From positions 1 to 52,798 of the forward strand of contig CAIZEI010000071.1 of the NCBI GenBank assembly GCA_903931945.1: DNA of 52,798 nt, given 5' to 3'. Under the pieces are notes generated by a model. That model was not told the DNA's origin. It made no database searches and was given only the letters and a program-made list of their open reading frames with translations. The translations under genes and the position numbers were made by a program. The stretch comes from an uncultured Hyphomicrobiales bacterium. GTDB lineage: Bacteria; Pseudomonadota; Alphaproteobacteria; Rhizobiales; Beijerinckiaceae. Of the stretch, positions 43,365-52,250 are shown one piece after another (the stretch's first letter is position 1; each line of letters starts with the position of its first letter).

Positions 43365-43976
43365 ATGCAGCTGTTTGTCAATGGCAAGAAACGCGACGGG
43401 CTTTCGCCGGGACAGGAGCGCGACATCACCCTTGGTCGAAAGCAATCCGAAGTCCAGAGCTTCGTTCTGGCTGGCGATGTGGCGACGGCGACTTTTTTCC
43501 GCATATTACGAATAGTGTATCTGAGCCTGGGTGGATTCTGCATCGCAGCTTTTGTCGCCGTGGGCGTGTTTGCCTTGACCGATTACCAGGAGCTTTGGCC
43601 GGTCGTGCCTGTAGCCGTCGTTTTGGCGGTTGCGATGCCATTGTTCATGCGCTGGATGTATCGACGCCAGACACGCCAATGGCTGTCGCGGTTGCCTGAA
43701 CGAGTCGCAGCGCTGCCGCCGTCTGGAACCATTGTTCGCCTCGACGTCGCAGGACTGACTTCGGGCGGGAGAACTCTTGCGTGGCCGGACATGACTGTCA
43801 GTCTGCTGGAACTGATTGCAACGCAATTTGAAAATGCGTCATCCTACTATGTCGATCGCATGGTCATCGTTGCCGGGCGCGAAACGATCGCGCTTGACCG
43901 GCGTTTGATGAAAAATGGCCAGATGATCGTCGACGAGGCCTACCGGCGACTATGCCGGAAACAGGTCGCGTCGTGA
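43365..43976 (+). CDS. Hypothetical membrane protein with two transmembrane segments
   Basis: 203 aa, not recognised. Residues 1-45 are soluble and polar, two hydrophobic segments lie at about 48-71 and 77-96, and the C-terminal 100 residues (SGTIVRLDVAGLTSGGRTLAWPDMTVSL and following) look like a soluble beta-rich domain of the YcxB or PH-like type, which is a guess. GGGAGCGAACG precedes the ATG. The gene is 153 bp from the divergent TctC gene and converges on the DapA-like gene. Confidence 0.75.
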   Translation: MQLFVNGKKRDGLSPGQERDITLGRKQSEVQSFVLAGDVATATFFRILRIVYLSLGGFCIAAFVAVGVFALTDYQELWPVVPVAVVLAVAMPLFMRWMYRRQTRQWLSRLPERVAALPPSGTIVRLDVAGLTSGGRTLAWPDMTVSLLELIATQFENASSYYVDRMVIVAGRETIALDRRLMKNGQMIVDEAYRRLCRKQVAS

Positions 43977-44001
43977 CAATTGAAAACCGGCGCGCCGACC
44001 A

Positions 44002-44934
44002 TCAGCGGAGCAACCCCGCCTCCACCAGCGCCGCCTGAATCCGCGCCCGCTCAGCCTCGCCGATCCTGACCAGCGGCGGGCGCACGACGGCGCGCGGCAA
44101 CAGGCCAAGCATGACAAGCGCCTCTTTCATGCGGTTGTGCATATCGATGAAAGGCGCATCGTAAAAGACGCGGGCGAGCGGATAGATGCGATCGTTGAGT
44201 CTTCGCGCCTCGGCAAGATCATTGGCCTGCACAGCGCGAAACAATTGGGCCTGCAAATCGGCGATAACGCTGCCGCTGCCCGACAACAGGCCCCGGCATC
44301 CCAGCACGAGCGAACTCATCAGCCAGGCGCTGTTGGTGGACAGCACATTCACCGGGCGCGGCAGGGCGTGCAACGTGCGCACATGCCATTCGTGCTGCTG
44401 CACCACCGGCGTCCAGTCCTTGATAGCGCGGATCGAGGGCACGGCGTCGAGCAACTTCAGCAGCGTGTCGGGCGGATAGCCTTGTCCGCTCGTCAGCGGA
44501 TACTGGAATACGATGATCGGCAGATCGGAGGCGTCAGCGATACATTTGAAATGGGCGATGACCATGTCTGCATTTTGCCCCATGGCGAAGGGCCCGGGTG
44601 GAAAGACCAGCAAAGCTGAGGCCCCGCCCGCCTGCGCCGCCCGCGCGATGCGCCCGGCCTCCAGGCTGCCATCGGCCCAGACGCCATGGATCACCGGCAA
44701 CTTATCGCCAACCGTCTCGCCTGCGATCGCCATCACCCGCCGCTGTTCATCCGCCGTGCAGGATGCGACCTCGGTGGAATGGGCGTTGATCGTCATCGCG
44801 GACAGTCCCTCGACAGCGCCGACACAGGACAGATGGGCGCGGAACGCCGCTTCATCGATGGACAAATCGTCATGGAAGGGGAGTAAGACTGCGGGGATGA
44901 CCCCGTGTGGAATGAAATCGGCGTGGCGAACCAT
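44002..44934 (-). CDS. DHDPS/NAL-family aldolase (DapA-like)
   Basis: 310 aa from the ATG at 44934 (the longer upstream frame overlaps the VOC promoter side and lacks family similarity). Schiff-base Lys172 (RAIKDWTP) and the proton-relay Tyr145 (FQYPLTS) are present. The pyruvate-binding motif GTTGE of DapA reads NAHSTE, so true dihydrodipicolinate synthase is unlikely. Members of this group include N-acetylneuraminate lyase, KDG aldolase and trans-o-hydroxybenzylidenepyruvate hydratase-aldolase, the last found in aromatic pathways. The natural substrate is not predictable. Confidence 0.9.
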   Translation of the reverse strand: MVRHADFIPHGVIPAVLLPFHDDLSIDEAAFRAHLSCVGAVEGLSAMTINAHSTEVASCTADEQRRVMAIAGETVGDKLPVIHGVWADGSLEAGRIARAAQAGGASALLVFPPGPFAMGQNADMVIAHFKCIADASDLPIIVFQYPLTSGQGYPPDTLLKLLDAVPSIRAIKDWTPVVQQHEWHVRTLHALPRPVNVLSTNSAWLMSSLVLGCRGLLSGSGSVIADLQAQLFRAVQANDLAEARRLNDRIYPLARVFYDAPFIDMHNRMKEALVMLGLLPRAVVRPPLVRIGEAERARIQAALVEAGLLR

Positions 44935-45075
44935 GGCGGCGGCGTTTCCCTGTTGACATCGCCATGGTGAGGCCGTGTGGGGCGCGTGGCAAGGCGCCGG
45001 GCGCTCGCCAGACGCGATCGTCTGCTGTAAGGTTGGTTTTGCAGCCAACGTCAAAGCAAATTCAGGGGAGACCAC

Positions 45076-45474
45076 ATGGTGAAAATCCGCCACCTCGCAA
45101 TCAAATCGCCCAATCCCGCACGCCTCGCGCAATTTTATTGCGATGCGCTGGGACTGACGCTGCAACACAAATCCGGCAGCGGCTATTATGTTACTGACGG
45201 CTACCTGACGATTGCGTTGTTGCAGTCGCGTCCGGAGGATTCGCCGCCGGGCATCAACCATTTCGGCATTCAGGTCGATGACGCCGATTCAATCGGCAAG
45301 GCCATCGTCGATTTCGGGCTGCCCAAACCGACGCAACGCAAGTCGACGACGCCTTACGCAGAACAGCGCGGCATGGATCCCGACGGAAACCTGTTCGACA
45401 TTTCGGTGCATGGCTATGCAGAAGTTGAATATCCGCCGGAGCGCGCCGCGAAAAAGCCCGAGAATGTCGGCTGA
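45076..45474 (+). CDS. VOC-family (glyoxalase/bleomycin resistance/dioxygenase) protein
   Basis: 132 aa, a single VOC unit of two beta-alpha-beta-beta-beta modules. RHLAIKSPNPARLAQFYCDALGL begins module 1, GINHFGIQVDDADSIGKAIVDFG begins module 2, and the metal-type Glu/His positions fit the superfamily (His near 6, Glu near the C-terminus of each module). AGGGGAGACC precedes the ATG. The gene is 24 bp upstream of the siderophore-interacting protein gene, so they are probably co-transcribed, and 141 bp from the divergent aldolase gene. Confidence 0.88.
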   Translation: MVKIRHLAIKSPNPARLAQFYCDALGLTLQHKSGSGYYVTDGYLTIALLQSRPEDSPPGINHFGIQVDDADSIGKAIVDFGLPKPTQRKSTTPYAEQRGMDPDGNLFDISVHGYAEVEYPPERAAKKPENVG

Positions 45475-45498
45475 TCCGCTACAACAGGACGTCACCCA

Positions 45499-46302
45499 TT
45501 GAGCGAAATGCAACAGGCGCCAGCGCCGCGTGGCAAAAAGGTTCGCCCACCGCCCCGCGCAGCTATTGTGCGGGCGGTGGAGCGGGTAACGCCGGAAGTC
45601 ATGCGCATCACGTTTGGCGGCCCTGAACTGGCGACGTTTCAGCCTCCCAGGCCCGGAGCGCATATCAAGCTGCTGTTTGCGCCGCCTGGCCAGACATGGC
45701 CCACCGGCGATCCCGTGAAAGACGCCGTGCGCCCGCCCTCGCGCACTTACACGCCGCGACGCTTCAACGCAGAAAAGGCTGAGATCGAGGTTGAGTTTGT
45801 GCTGCATGGCGCGGGGCTGGCGTCATCATGGGCCGAGGGCGCCAGAGTGGGCGACAGGATGCTGATTGGCGGTCCGGGAGGCGGCTATGAACCACCCGAG
45901 GGCATCGAAAATCTCGTGATCATTGCCGACGATTCCGCTTTGCCCGCCGCAGGCATGATCCTCGAAGCGTTGCCCAGGGGGTGCGCCAGCCGCGTTCTTT
46001 GCGAAGTTGCGAACCCGGGCGAAGCGCGTCCCCTGTCGCCCAGCGTCGCCAGCCAGCCTGTCTGGATTTATCGGACGCCCGTCAATGCGCCGCCAGGCGT
46101 CTTGCTGGAGGCGGCCGTCGCGGCGCTCGCGCCACAGCCGCCCAACACATGGTTCTGGGTCGCCTGCGAAGCAGCTTCGATGCGGCGGATCCGGGAAACG
46201 CTTGTCTCGCAGCTCGGCTTTGAGCGTTCGCGCATACACACACGCGGTTACTGGAAAGCCGGCGACACAAATTATCCCGACCATGACTACGGCGCGGATT
46301 GA
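45499..46302 (+). CDS. Siderophore-interacting protein (ViuB/YqjH-like flavin reductase)
   Basis: 267 aa. The FAD-binding domain has RTYTPRRF (R-x-Y-T/S consensus for FAD) and the C-terminal siderophore-interacting domain has the NAD(P)H-like WVACEAASMRRIRE and YWKAGDTNYPDHDYG ending that is diagnostic of the family. Such proteins reduce ferric siderophores in the cytoplasm to free iron. The first start at 45499 is TTG with AGGAC ahead; an ATG at 45508 is an alternative. It lies close behind the VOC gene and 31 bp before an exported hydrolase-like gene. Confidence 0.9.
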   Translation: MSEMQQAPAPRGKKVRPPPRAAIVRAVERVTPEVMRITFGGPELATFQPPRPGAHIKLLFAPPGQTWPTGDPVKDAVRPPSRTYTPRRFNAEKAEIEVEFVLHGAGLASSWAEGARVGDRMLIGGPGGGYEPPEGIENLVIIADDSALPAAGMILEALPRGCASRVLCEVANPGEARPLSPSVASQPVWIYRTPVNAPPGVLLEAAVAALAPQPPNTWFWVACEAASMRRIRETLVSQLGFERSRIHTRGYWKAGDTNYPDHDYGAD

Positions 46303-46332
46303 GATTCTGAATCGTTCAACCTGGAGGAAAGC

Positions 46333-46965
46333 ATGAAAGCGTTTGTAAAATCGGGTCTTGGCCTTCTTGGCCTTGCTCTGTTCTCCGGCCCCGCTGGCGC
46401 GGCTGACATCATGAGCGAATGGGCAGGCGTAAAAGCCCCGCCGCCGCCGAAGCTTGAAGATGTGACAGTCGACCCGAAGACCACCGCTCTGTTGCTGCTC
46501 GATTTCAACCTGCCGATTTGCGACCCGGTGGCGCGCCCGCGCTGCAAGGAGTCCTTGCCCGCGCTGGCGAAACTTCTTGCCGCTGCGCGCGCTAAAAACA
46601 TGATGGTTGTCTATTCGCTGGGCGCGGGTCGTCCCGCAACCGATATCGTCCCGGAACTGAAGCCTCTGGGAACAGAGCCCGTGTTCAGCGCAGGATCGGA
46701 CAAGTTCTATGGCACAGAGCTTGAGAAGACGCTGAAGGACAAGGGCATCCAGACCCTGATCGTCAATGGCGTCGCCGCCAATGGCGCCGCGCTGTTTACC
46801 GCAACCGCAGCTGTGCGCCGCAACTTTGCCGTGATCGCGCCTGTCGATGGCCAGTCAAGCGACACCGCCTATGCCGAGCAATTCGCGATTTGGGAAATGG
46901 CGAATTCGCCGGGTCAGGTTGGCAAGATCAAAATCACCAAAACGGATATGATCAAGTTCGATTGA
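46333..46965 (+). CDS. Exported isochorismatase-fold protein with the catalytic Cys replaced
   Basis: 210 aa. Sec signal (first 23 residues, MKAFVKSGLGLLGLALFSGP, ending AGAAD), unusual for a family that is nearly always cytoplasmic. The triad Asp57 (LLLLDFN) and Lys124 (SDKFYG) are conserved, but the nucleophile position after the G-V-x-x-N motif is Ala152 (GVAANGAALFTATAA) where functional enzymes have Cys (G-x-x-T-x-x-C-V). A hydrolytic cysteine mechanism is therefore ruled out; binding or a different reaction remains. GGAGGAAAGC precedes the ATG. It follows the siderophore-interacting protein gene by 31 bp. Confidence 0.9.
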   Translation: MKAFVKSGLGLLGLALFSGPAGAADIMSEWAGVKAPPPPKLEDVTVDPKTTALLLLDFNLPICDPVARPRCKESLPALAKLLAAARAKNMMVVYSLGAGRPATDIVPELKPLGTEPVFSAGSDKFYGTELEKTLKDKGIQTLIVNGVAANGAALFTATAAVRRNFAVIAPVDGQSSDTAYAEQFAIWEMANSPGQVGKIKITKTDMIKFD

Positions 46966-47016
46966 GAGCCGGGGCAGGAGCGGCCACACACAGGCCGAAC
47001 GTTATTGCCTTACAGA

Positions 47017-47048
47017 CTCCCTCTCTTCACCCGGATGCAGAGAGGGAG
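47017..47048. terminator. Hairpin between convergent genes
   Basis: Ten-base perfect arms (CTCCCTCTCT at 47017-47026 with AGAGAGGGAG at 47039-47048) and a 12-base loop lie between the convergent exported protein and methyltransferase genes. No T run is adjacent, so it is only a possible bidirectional terminator. Confidence 0.45.
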
Positions 47049-47053
47049 CGGCT

Positions 47054-47731
47054 TTAATGCGGCGTTGCGCCCGCCACCGCCAGCAGGGTCAGATGATCCC
47101 ACCAGGCGTTGTCCGCGACATCGCGCATGACAATCGTGAAACCGGCTTCGGCGACTTCGCGATCGATGGCGTCCGCCTGTTTCAGCGTGCGATAGGGCCG
47201 ACCATAAAGCCGCAGCTGCTCGGTCTCCGGATCGAAATGCTGTTTCAAGCCATCCGATTTTGGCAAGCCGCACATGCTGCTGACAATGAACACGCCGCCG
47301 GGTCGCAACACGCGCCTGACTTCGGCAAGGCATTGCGCGCGCTGGTCGCCCAGAAGGCAATGCAGGCAGGCGCCATCGGCGACAATGTCAAACATTGCAT
47401 CGCCATAAAATGGCATTGAGCAGACATCGCCCTGCGTAAAGTCTCCTGGGAGCCGGGCTTCCCCGAACCGCTCGCGCGCCCACTCGATCGCCAGTTCCGC
47501 AATATCGACGCCGAAGGCGCGATAATCTTTCCGCGCCATCAGCAACGCCCATAGCCCGTTGCCGCAGCCAAGTTCCAGCACACGTGCGGGTGGCGGCGGA
47601 AAGCAGGTCTCGCGCATCAGGCGGTCAAGCATGGCGGAGGCTTGTGCGACGCCGCGTTCATGCTGATCTCCAGCCCAACCGCGCGCGCCGGTTTCCCGCA
47701 GTCGCCTGTATTGGGCATTGTAGTCGAACAT
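47054..47731 (-). CDS. Class I SAM-dependent methyltransferase
   Basis: 225 aa from the ATG at 47731; GGAGGCGGCG lies directly ahead, while the upstream ATG (47761) has no such site. SAM-binding motif I is RVLELGCGNGLWALLMA, followed by an acidic loop, the DIVADGACLHCLL segment and VRRVLRPGGVFIVSS (post-motif III). The acceptor (small molecule, protein or RNA) cannot be told. It lies 81 bp downstream of the TauD-like gene on the same strand. Confidence 0.9.
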   Translation of the reverse strand: MFDYNAQYRRLRETGARGWAGDQHERGVAQASAMLDRLMRETCFPPPPARVLELGCGNGLWALLMARKDYRAFGVDIAELAIEWARERFGEARLPGDFTQGDVCSMPFYGDAMFDIVADGACLHCLLGDQRAQCLAEVRRVLRPGGVFIVSSMCGLPKSDGLKQHFDPETEQLRLYGRPYRTLKQADAIDREVAEAGFTIVMRDVADNAWWDHLTLLAVAGATPH

Positions 47732-47812
47732 CGCCGCCTCCAGGAACAGCCGCGCCCGCACCGAATCGGACGCTCCGCTGGGAGCATAGCCACCTTCTGT
47801 GGCTGAAAAATT

Positions 47813-48865
47813 TCAGTCCGACAAAGCCCCCGTCGATTCAAAAATATAATGGCCCGTGCGGGTCGGAAAGCCGCCGCGCACGGCGCCGCGCGAACGATCC
47901 TGATAGATTGTGCCCATGCCCTCTGCGAGCGGTCGCGAGTTGGGGACAGACATCCACATGCGCAGCAAATGCCGGTAGCGGTCGGGCTCCGGCCAGTCCT
48001 CGAACGACGTGCGCGAATGCAGGCAGACGTGATTGTTGACGAACTGGACGTCGCCCGGTTTGAACATGAATGTCAGATGGAAATCCGCGCTGGCGGATAA
48101 CGAATCGTAATAGTCCATCGCCTCGATCTGCTTTTCAGTGAGGCGCGGCGCATCGGGAAACAATTGCCCGTTGCGAATATGGCCACGGATATAACGGCAC
48201 GAAATCTTGTTGTCGCGCATCGAAAAAATCGGCTGGAAATACCAGGGCTTGCCGCCTTTTGGCTCCTGCGTCTGCCAGCTCCAGGCGAAGGGTTGATACA
48301 GAACCTCCAGCAAATCGGGTCGCTTGCGCGCGATTTCATTGTGGATCGCCACGGAGCTCGCAACCAGGCTGAGGCCGCCCTCTTTGGCGACCCGCATCAC
48401 GAACAGGCCGACGACATCGCAACTGTCTGTGTGAAAGGACAGTTTTTGATTTGATTTGTAACCGCGCCCTTGTGGGCTGTGAATATCGACGCCAACATTG
48501 CGGACATCGCCGAGCAGATCGCCATCCGCGCTTTGCGACACCGCCGTGCCCATGTGCTTGCCGATGCCCCAGTAAATCAGCCTGAGATCGTCCTTGCTGA
48601 AACCCTCGACATCAAATCCCCGGAACTGGTAGATGCCGGTCCCTTCTTCCAGAACGTCACGCGCAGCGGCGAGCCGCGCCGAGACTGTGGGCAGGGGAAA
48701 ATCCTCGCGCGTCAGCGTCGGCAGCGTTTTGCCGAGCGCGCGCGCATGGGAATGCGCCGCCTTGATCTCTGCAACTTCAGCAGGCGTGAAATTGTGAATC
48801 CAGTCGGTGCGTCCGGCGAGGTCAGCGCCGCGCCAGTCGGCGGGATGTGCGTAAACGGCAACCAT
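47813..48865 (-). CDS. TauD/TfdA-family 2-oxoglutarate-dependent dioxygenase
   Basis: 350 aa. The iron facial triad is His145 and Asp147 (FHTDSCD) and the distal His281 (NNHVCLHSR), with the 2-oxoglutarate-binding Arg300 (RHLLRMW). The N-terminal 60 residues (WIHNFTPAEVAEI region) resemble the extended group that includes clavaminate-synthase-like and hydroxylase enzymes. Members hydroxylate taurine, 2,4-D, carnitine precursors or other acids. It is 54 bp after the TctC gene on the same strand, so a transcript with a dedicated receptor is likely. The substrate is not deducible. Confidence 0.92.
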   Translation of the reverse strand: MVAVYAHPADWRGADLAGRTDWIHNFTPAEVAEIKAAHSHARALGKTLPTLTREDFPLPTVSARLAAARDVLEEGTGIYQFRGFDVEGFSKDDLRLIYWGIGKHMGTAVSQSADGDLLGDVRNVGVDIHSPQGRGYKSNQKLSFHTDSCDVVGLFVMRVAKEGGLSLVASSVAIHNEIARKRPDLLEVLYQPFAWSWQTQEPKGGKPWYFQPIFSMRDNKISCRYIRGHIRNGQLFPDAPRLTEKQIEAMDYYDSLSASADFHLTFMFKPGDVQFVNNHVCLHSRTSFEDWPEPDRYRHLLRMWMSVPNSRPLAEGMGTIYQDRSRGAVRGGFPTRTGHYIFESTGALSD

Positions 48866-48919
48866 CGAATTTTCCCCATAAATGGAATTGCGTGAAAGGC
48901 GCAGCGCGCGGGCTCAATC

Positions 48920-50023
48920 CTACTTTTTGTCTCCAACCGTTCGGTAGCCTTTGGCGACATAATCGGCAATATAGGCCTGAAGATCGGGCTCCGTTTCAAG
49001 CACTGAATGAAACCCCATTTGCGTTGCCGTTCCGCTGCGAAATTCCGGCACGCTGTTGATGGTCTGTTTTGCGTCGGCGCGGTAGGCCTCGTCGGCGAAT
49101 GTATCCTTGAGCGCCTGGATCATGGCTTCGGCATAGGGCGCAGGCGTTTTGGGCGGCATCATCAGCACACGCAGAAAACTGGTACTGAGCAGGTTGATCC
49201 GACGGTAGGCCCGCCACATCAAATTGTGCGGGGCGGGGCCTTTCAGGCTTTCGTAGAAAGCATGATAGGGGAGCGCCGGAATTCCTGCTGCGGCAGGGGA
49301 GGTGTAAAATCTCTCGCCATCGTCGAGTGAATCATACCAGACCGGAATGATGACGCCGGCTTTGACAATGCCAGGTTCGATCGCCGCGCGATACGACGCC
49401 ATGCCCTCGCTGTAGAACTGGATTTCGTTTTGCTGGACAGCCAGCCGCGCCTCGGGCGAGCCTTTGTAGCCCGACAGATATTTATAATCGACGCCGAGCA
49501 GATCGAGTTGCAGGCGTTCTCCCAGATCCTTGGGACTGTCAGGCGTTAACCCGCCAATCCAGAAGCCGTGCGTTTTCAAAAGATCGGCGGGCTCTTTCAT
49601 GCCGGGCGCGACATCCGTGCGGATATAGGTGACATTGACATCCGGGACATTGCCCAAGAATGTCAGGGCTTTCATGTCTATCTTGAGGTCGCTCTCGCCA
49701 AGCGCCTGTTTGCCAACGGAAGCTGTCAAATAACCAACCGTCAACCCATCGGGACGCGCCACCTGCCCGAGATAATTGGACCCGATGGAGCCCCCGGCGC
49801 CGCCCATGTTCTGGACGGCGACATTGGGCTTGCCGGGAATATGATCGCCGAGATGGCGAGCCAGCACGCGGCCTTCGAAATCGGTCGATCCCCCCGGCGT
49901 GAAATTGATGAGGAAGGTCACGGTTTTTCCGCGATAGAATTCGGCGAGCGAGCCGGTCTGCGCCTGCGCACAGGCTGCAAACGTCAGCTCGATCAGGGAT
50001 ACGGCGATGCAAAGCCGGCGCAT
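48920..50023 (-). CDS. TctC/Bug-type periplasmic binding protein 5
   Basis: 367 aa, a little longer than most. Signal MRRLCIAVSLIELTFAACAQ with cut near AQAQ, then LAEFYRGKTVTFLINFTPGGSTDFEGRVLA with the PGGxxD loop kept, IPGKPNVAVQNMGGAGGSIGSNYLG and a long C-terminal region (ALKDTFADEAYRADAK and beyond) with several aromatic residues. GGGAGGAGACC precedes the ATG. It is transcribed toward the TauD-like gene and is divergent from the amidohydrolase operon, 140 bp away, so the receptors on either side of the gap may respond to the same acid. Confidence 0.93.
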   Translation of the reverse strand: MRRLCIAVSLIELTFAACAQAQTGSLAEFYRGKTVTFLINFTPGGSTDFEGRVLARHLGDHIPGKPNVAVQNMGGAGGSIGSNYLGQVARPDGLTVGYLTASVGKQALGESDLKIDMKALTFLGNVPDVNVTYIRTDVAPGMKEPADLLKTHGFWIGGLTPDSPKDLGERLQLDLLGVDYKYLSGYKGSPEARLAVQQNEIQFYSEGMASYRAAIEPGIVKAGVIIPVWYDSLDDGERFYTSPAAAGIPALPYHAFYESLKGPAPHNLMWRAYRRINLLSTSFLRVLMMPPKTPAPYAEAMIQALKDTFADEAYRADAKQTINSVPEFRSGTATQMGFHSVLETEPDLQAYIADYVAKGYRTVGDKK

Positions 50024-50163
50024 TGTGGTCTCCTCCCGGAATTTCGTACGGCAGTCTATACCGCGCGCGCCTGAAAAATCGAGCCGTCGCCTGCGTTGAC
50101 TCGGGCGCGGGCCTTGTTAGCATCGTCCCGGGCGTCATTGAAGCGCTGAAACGGGGAGAGACC

Positions 50164-51207
50164 ATGCTGGGCGGGGATACCATTGTCGATGCGCATTTTC
50201 ATCATGTGCCGCTCGCCGTTTACGCCAAACTCGATGTCTCCACCTTCGAGCGCGAGGAAGCAAGGCGTCTGCAAAACAAAAATCGCGATCCCGGTTATGC
50301 TGCCAGTCGGGCCAATAAGTTGCTCCGCGATCTCGATGCGACGCTTGCCTTCATGGATGAAGTCGGCATCGATATTGCGATGTTGCAAATGCCGTCCTGG
50401 AGCGTCGCGGGACTCGAAATTTGCAAGACGCTCAATGACGGGCTTAGCCGCGCGGAAAAGGAAAACCCGGAGCGCTTCCTGCCCGTTGCAACCGTGCCCT
50501 ACATTTTCGGGCAGGCCTCGATCGACGAATTGACGCGCATTCATGACGAGCTCGGGTTCAAGGGCGTTTCAATCCTCACCAGTCAGGCGGACATCAGGCT
50601 CGACGATCCCTCGCTCCGCCCCTGGTTCAAAAAGGCTGCTGCGCTGGGGCTCGTTATTCTTGTGCATCCCCCGACGCAGGCCAAGGGCATCTGGGGCGGA
50701 ACGAAGTGGAACATGGATTCCTCGGTCTCGCGGCAATATGAAAATGTGAAATGCTTCACAGAAGTGCTGCACGGACTGCTGCCGGAGGTCGAAGGTCTGC
50801 GCTTTCTGTTTTCGCATTTTGGCGGCGGCGTTCCCTCATTGCTGGGGCGCATCAAGTCCTGGTATCGCCCGCCGCCGCAGGCGGGAATCGACGCCACGGA
50901 TATCGAACTGCCAATGACGATGTGGGAGTTTGAGGAGCATGGCCTCGCGCCCTATTTTGACAGACTGATGCGCCAGTGCTGGTTTGACATGGCCGGCACC
51001 GGCGGCGTTCTGAGCGAGGTCCCGCATGCGATGTCGGTCATTTCGAGCGAACGCCTCGCGTTCGGCACGGACTATCCGCATGAATTCTCGCGCGCCCGGG
51101 ATGCGCGCGCCTATCTGCAGGGCGCCGCGGCGCTGATCGGCGACCCCGGCGCGCGCAAAAATATGCTTGGCGGCAATGTTCTGTCGCTTTTCGGGGTCGC
51201 GCGATGA
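50164..51207 (+). CDS. Amidohydrolase family 2 (ACMSD-like) protein, canonical metal site
   Basis: 347 aa from the ATG at 50164 (CGGGGAGAGACC ahead; the longer upstream frame has no support). Metal and catalytic residues are all in place: His11 and His13 (DAHFHH), the His in VILVHPP, the His in FLFSHFGGGVPSLLGR and the Asp in AFGTDYPHEF. It therefore contrasts with the relative at 18117, which lacks the G-G-G-x-P His. Relatives decarboxylate aromatic acids or hydrolyse ring-cleavage products. The stop overlaps the next TctC gene (ATGA). Confidence 0.93.
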   Translation: MLGGDTIVDAHFHHVPLAVYAKLDVSTFEREEARRLQNKNRDPGYAASRANKLLRDLDATLAFMDEVGIDIAMLQMPSWSVAGLEICKTLNDGLSRAEKENPERFLPVATVPYIFGQASIDELTRIHDELGFKGVSILTSQADIRLDDPSLRPWFKKAAALGLVILVHPPTQAKGIWGGTKWNMDSSVSRQYENVKCFTEVLHGLLPEVEGLRFLFSHFGGGVPSLLGRIKSWYRPPPQAGIDATDIELPMTMWEFEEHGLAPYFDRLMRQCWFDMAGTGGVLSEVPHAMSVISSERLAFGTDYPHEFSRARDARAYLQGAAALIGDPGARKNMLGGNVLSLFGVAR

Positions 51208-52250
51208 AGGGCGCCCGCGCCTTGCCCCTCGCTCTTCTGGCTTTGGCGGCGCTGACGTTGGGCGCGCGCGCAGATGGGCCTGCGCCATTCTATCAGGGCA
51301 AGCAATTGCGGATCGTCTCGGGCACAGCTGTGAGCGAAAGCACAGCGTCCTATGAGCGCATTCTTGCGCGCTTCATGCCAAAATATATTCCCGGCAATCC
51401 GGTGATGACAACTGAATCCATGCCCGGCGCGGGCGGCGTTACCGCCGCCAATTCGGTCGCCAATGTTGCGCCGCGCGATGGAACTGTGATGGCCTCGGTG
51501 CATGGTTTTGTGCCGCTCATGCCTTTGTTTGGAATGGAGGGGCCACGCTTTGATGCGCTTGAGTTGCGCTATATCGGTTCGATGTATCGCTTGACGGGCC
51601 TGTGCATTGGCATGAAGCGCGATCATATCGAAAGCATCGCCGATCTCCAGACACGCGAAACGGTGGTGGGAACATCCGGGCCCGTGACGGAAATTCTGAC
51701 TTTCTACAACACGCTGAAAGCCATGCTCGGCCTGAAGCTGAAAGTCATCTACGGTTATGCGTCTTCGTCGACGATCAATCTGGCGCTGGAGCGCGGGGAA
51801 TTGCAGGCGCGTTGCGGGGTATCGTGGACGTCGTTGCTGGCGTCGCGCCCCGCCTGGACGCGCGGCGAGGACATCAACATCCTCCTGCAACTGCGGCTGG
51901 AGAAAGACCCGGCCTTGCCCAATGTGCCTGTGCTCGGCGACCTCGTGACAAAGCCCGAGGATCGTGCGGCGATTGCGGTTCTCGCCGCATCGCCGGAGCT
52001 TGGATATCCATTGTTTTTACCGCCCGGCGTTCCGGCGGATCGCGTGGCGAGCCTTCGGCAGGCGTTCGACCGGACCATGCAAGACCCGGAATTCCAGGGC
52101 GAACTCGCACGCCAGCAACTCGCGTTGTCGCCAAGCTCCGGGGACGCGATTCAAACCATGATTGCGCGACTCTATCAGACGCCGGCCGATGTCATGACCC
52201 GCGTGCGCGCGCTGGTCGCGCCGCGCGACGCCAGACAGGCGCAGCCATGA
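51204..52250 (+). CDS. TctC/Bug-type periplasmic binding protein 6
   Basis: 348 aa. Signal MKGARALPLALLALAALTLG ending ARADG, then PAPFYQGKQLRIVSGTAVSESTASYERILA. The usual PGGxxD loop is replaced by SES-TAS with no Asp, as in binding protein 2, so the ligand contact differs. The block IPGNPVMTTESMPGAGGVTAANSV is typical. ATG overlaps the amidohydrolase stop and its own stop overlaps the next receptor (ATGA), so three genes are translationally chained. Confidence 0.92.
   Translation: MKGARALPLALLALAALTLGARADGPAPFYQGKQLRIVSGTAVSESTASYERILARFMPKYIPGNPVMTTESMPGAGGVTAANSVANVAPRDGTVMASVHGFVPLMPLFGMEGPRFDALELRYIGSMYRLTGLCIGMKRDHIESIADLQTRETVVGTSGPVTEILTFYNTLKAMLGLKLKVIYGYASSSTINLALERGELQARCGVSWTSLLASRPAWTRGEDINILLQLRLEKDPALPNVPVLGDLVTKPEDRAAIAVLAASPELGYPLFLPPGVPADRVASLRQAFDRTMQDPEFQGELARQQLALSPSSGDAIQTMIARLYQTPADVMTRVRALVAPRDARQAQP

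Noticed and set aside
44002-44934. DapA of lysine biosynthesis
   Set aside because: The GTTGE-type pyruvate motif is NAHSTE and the context is catabolic.
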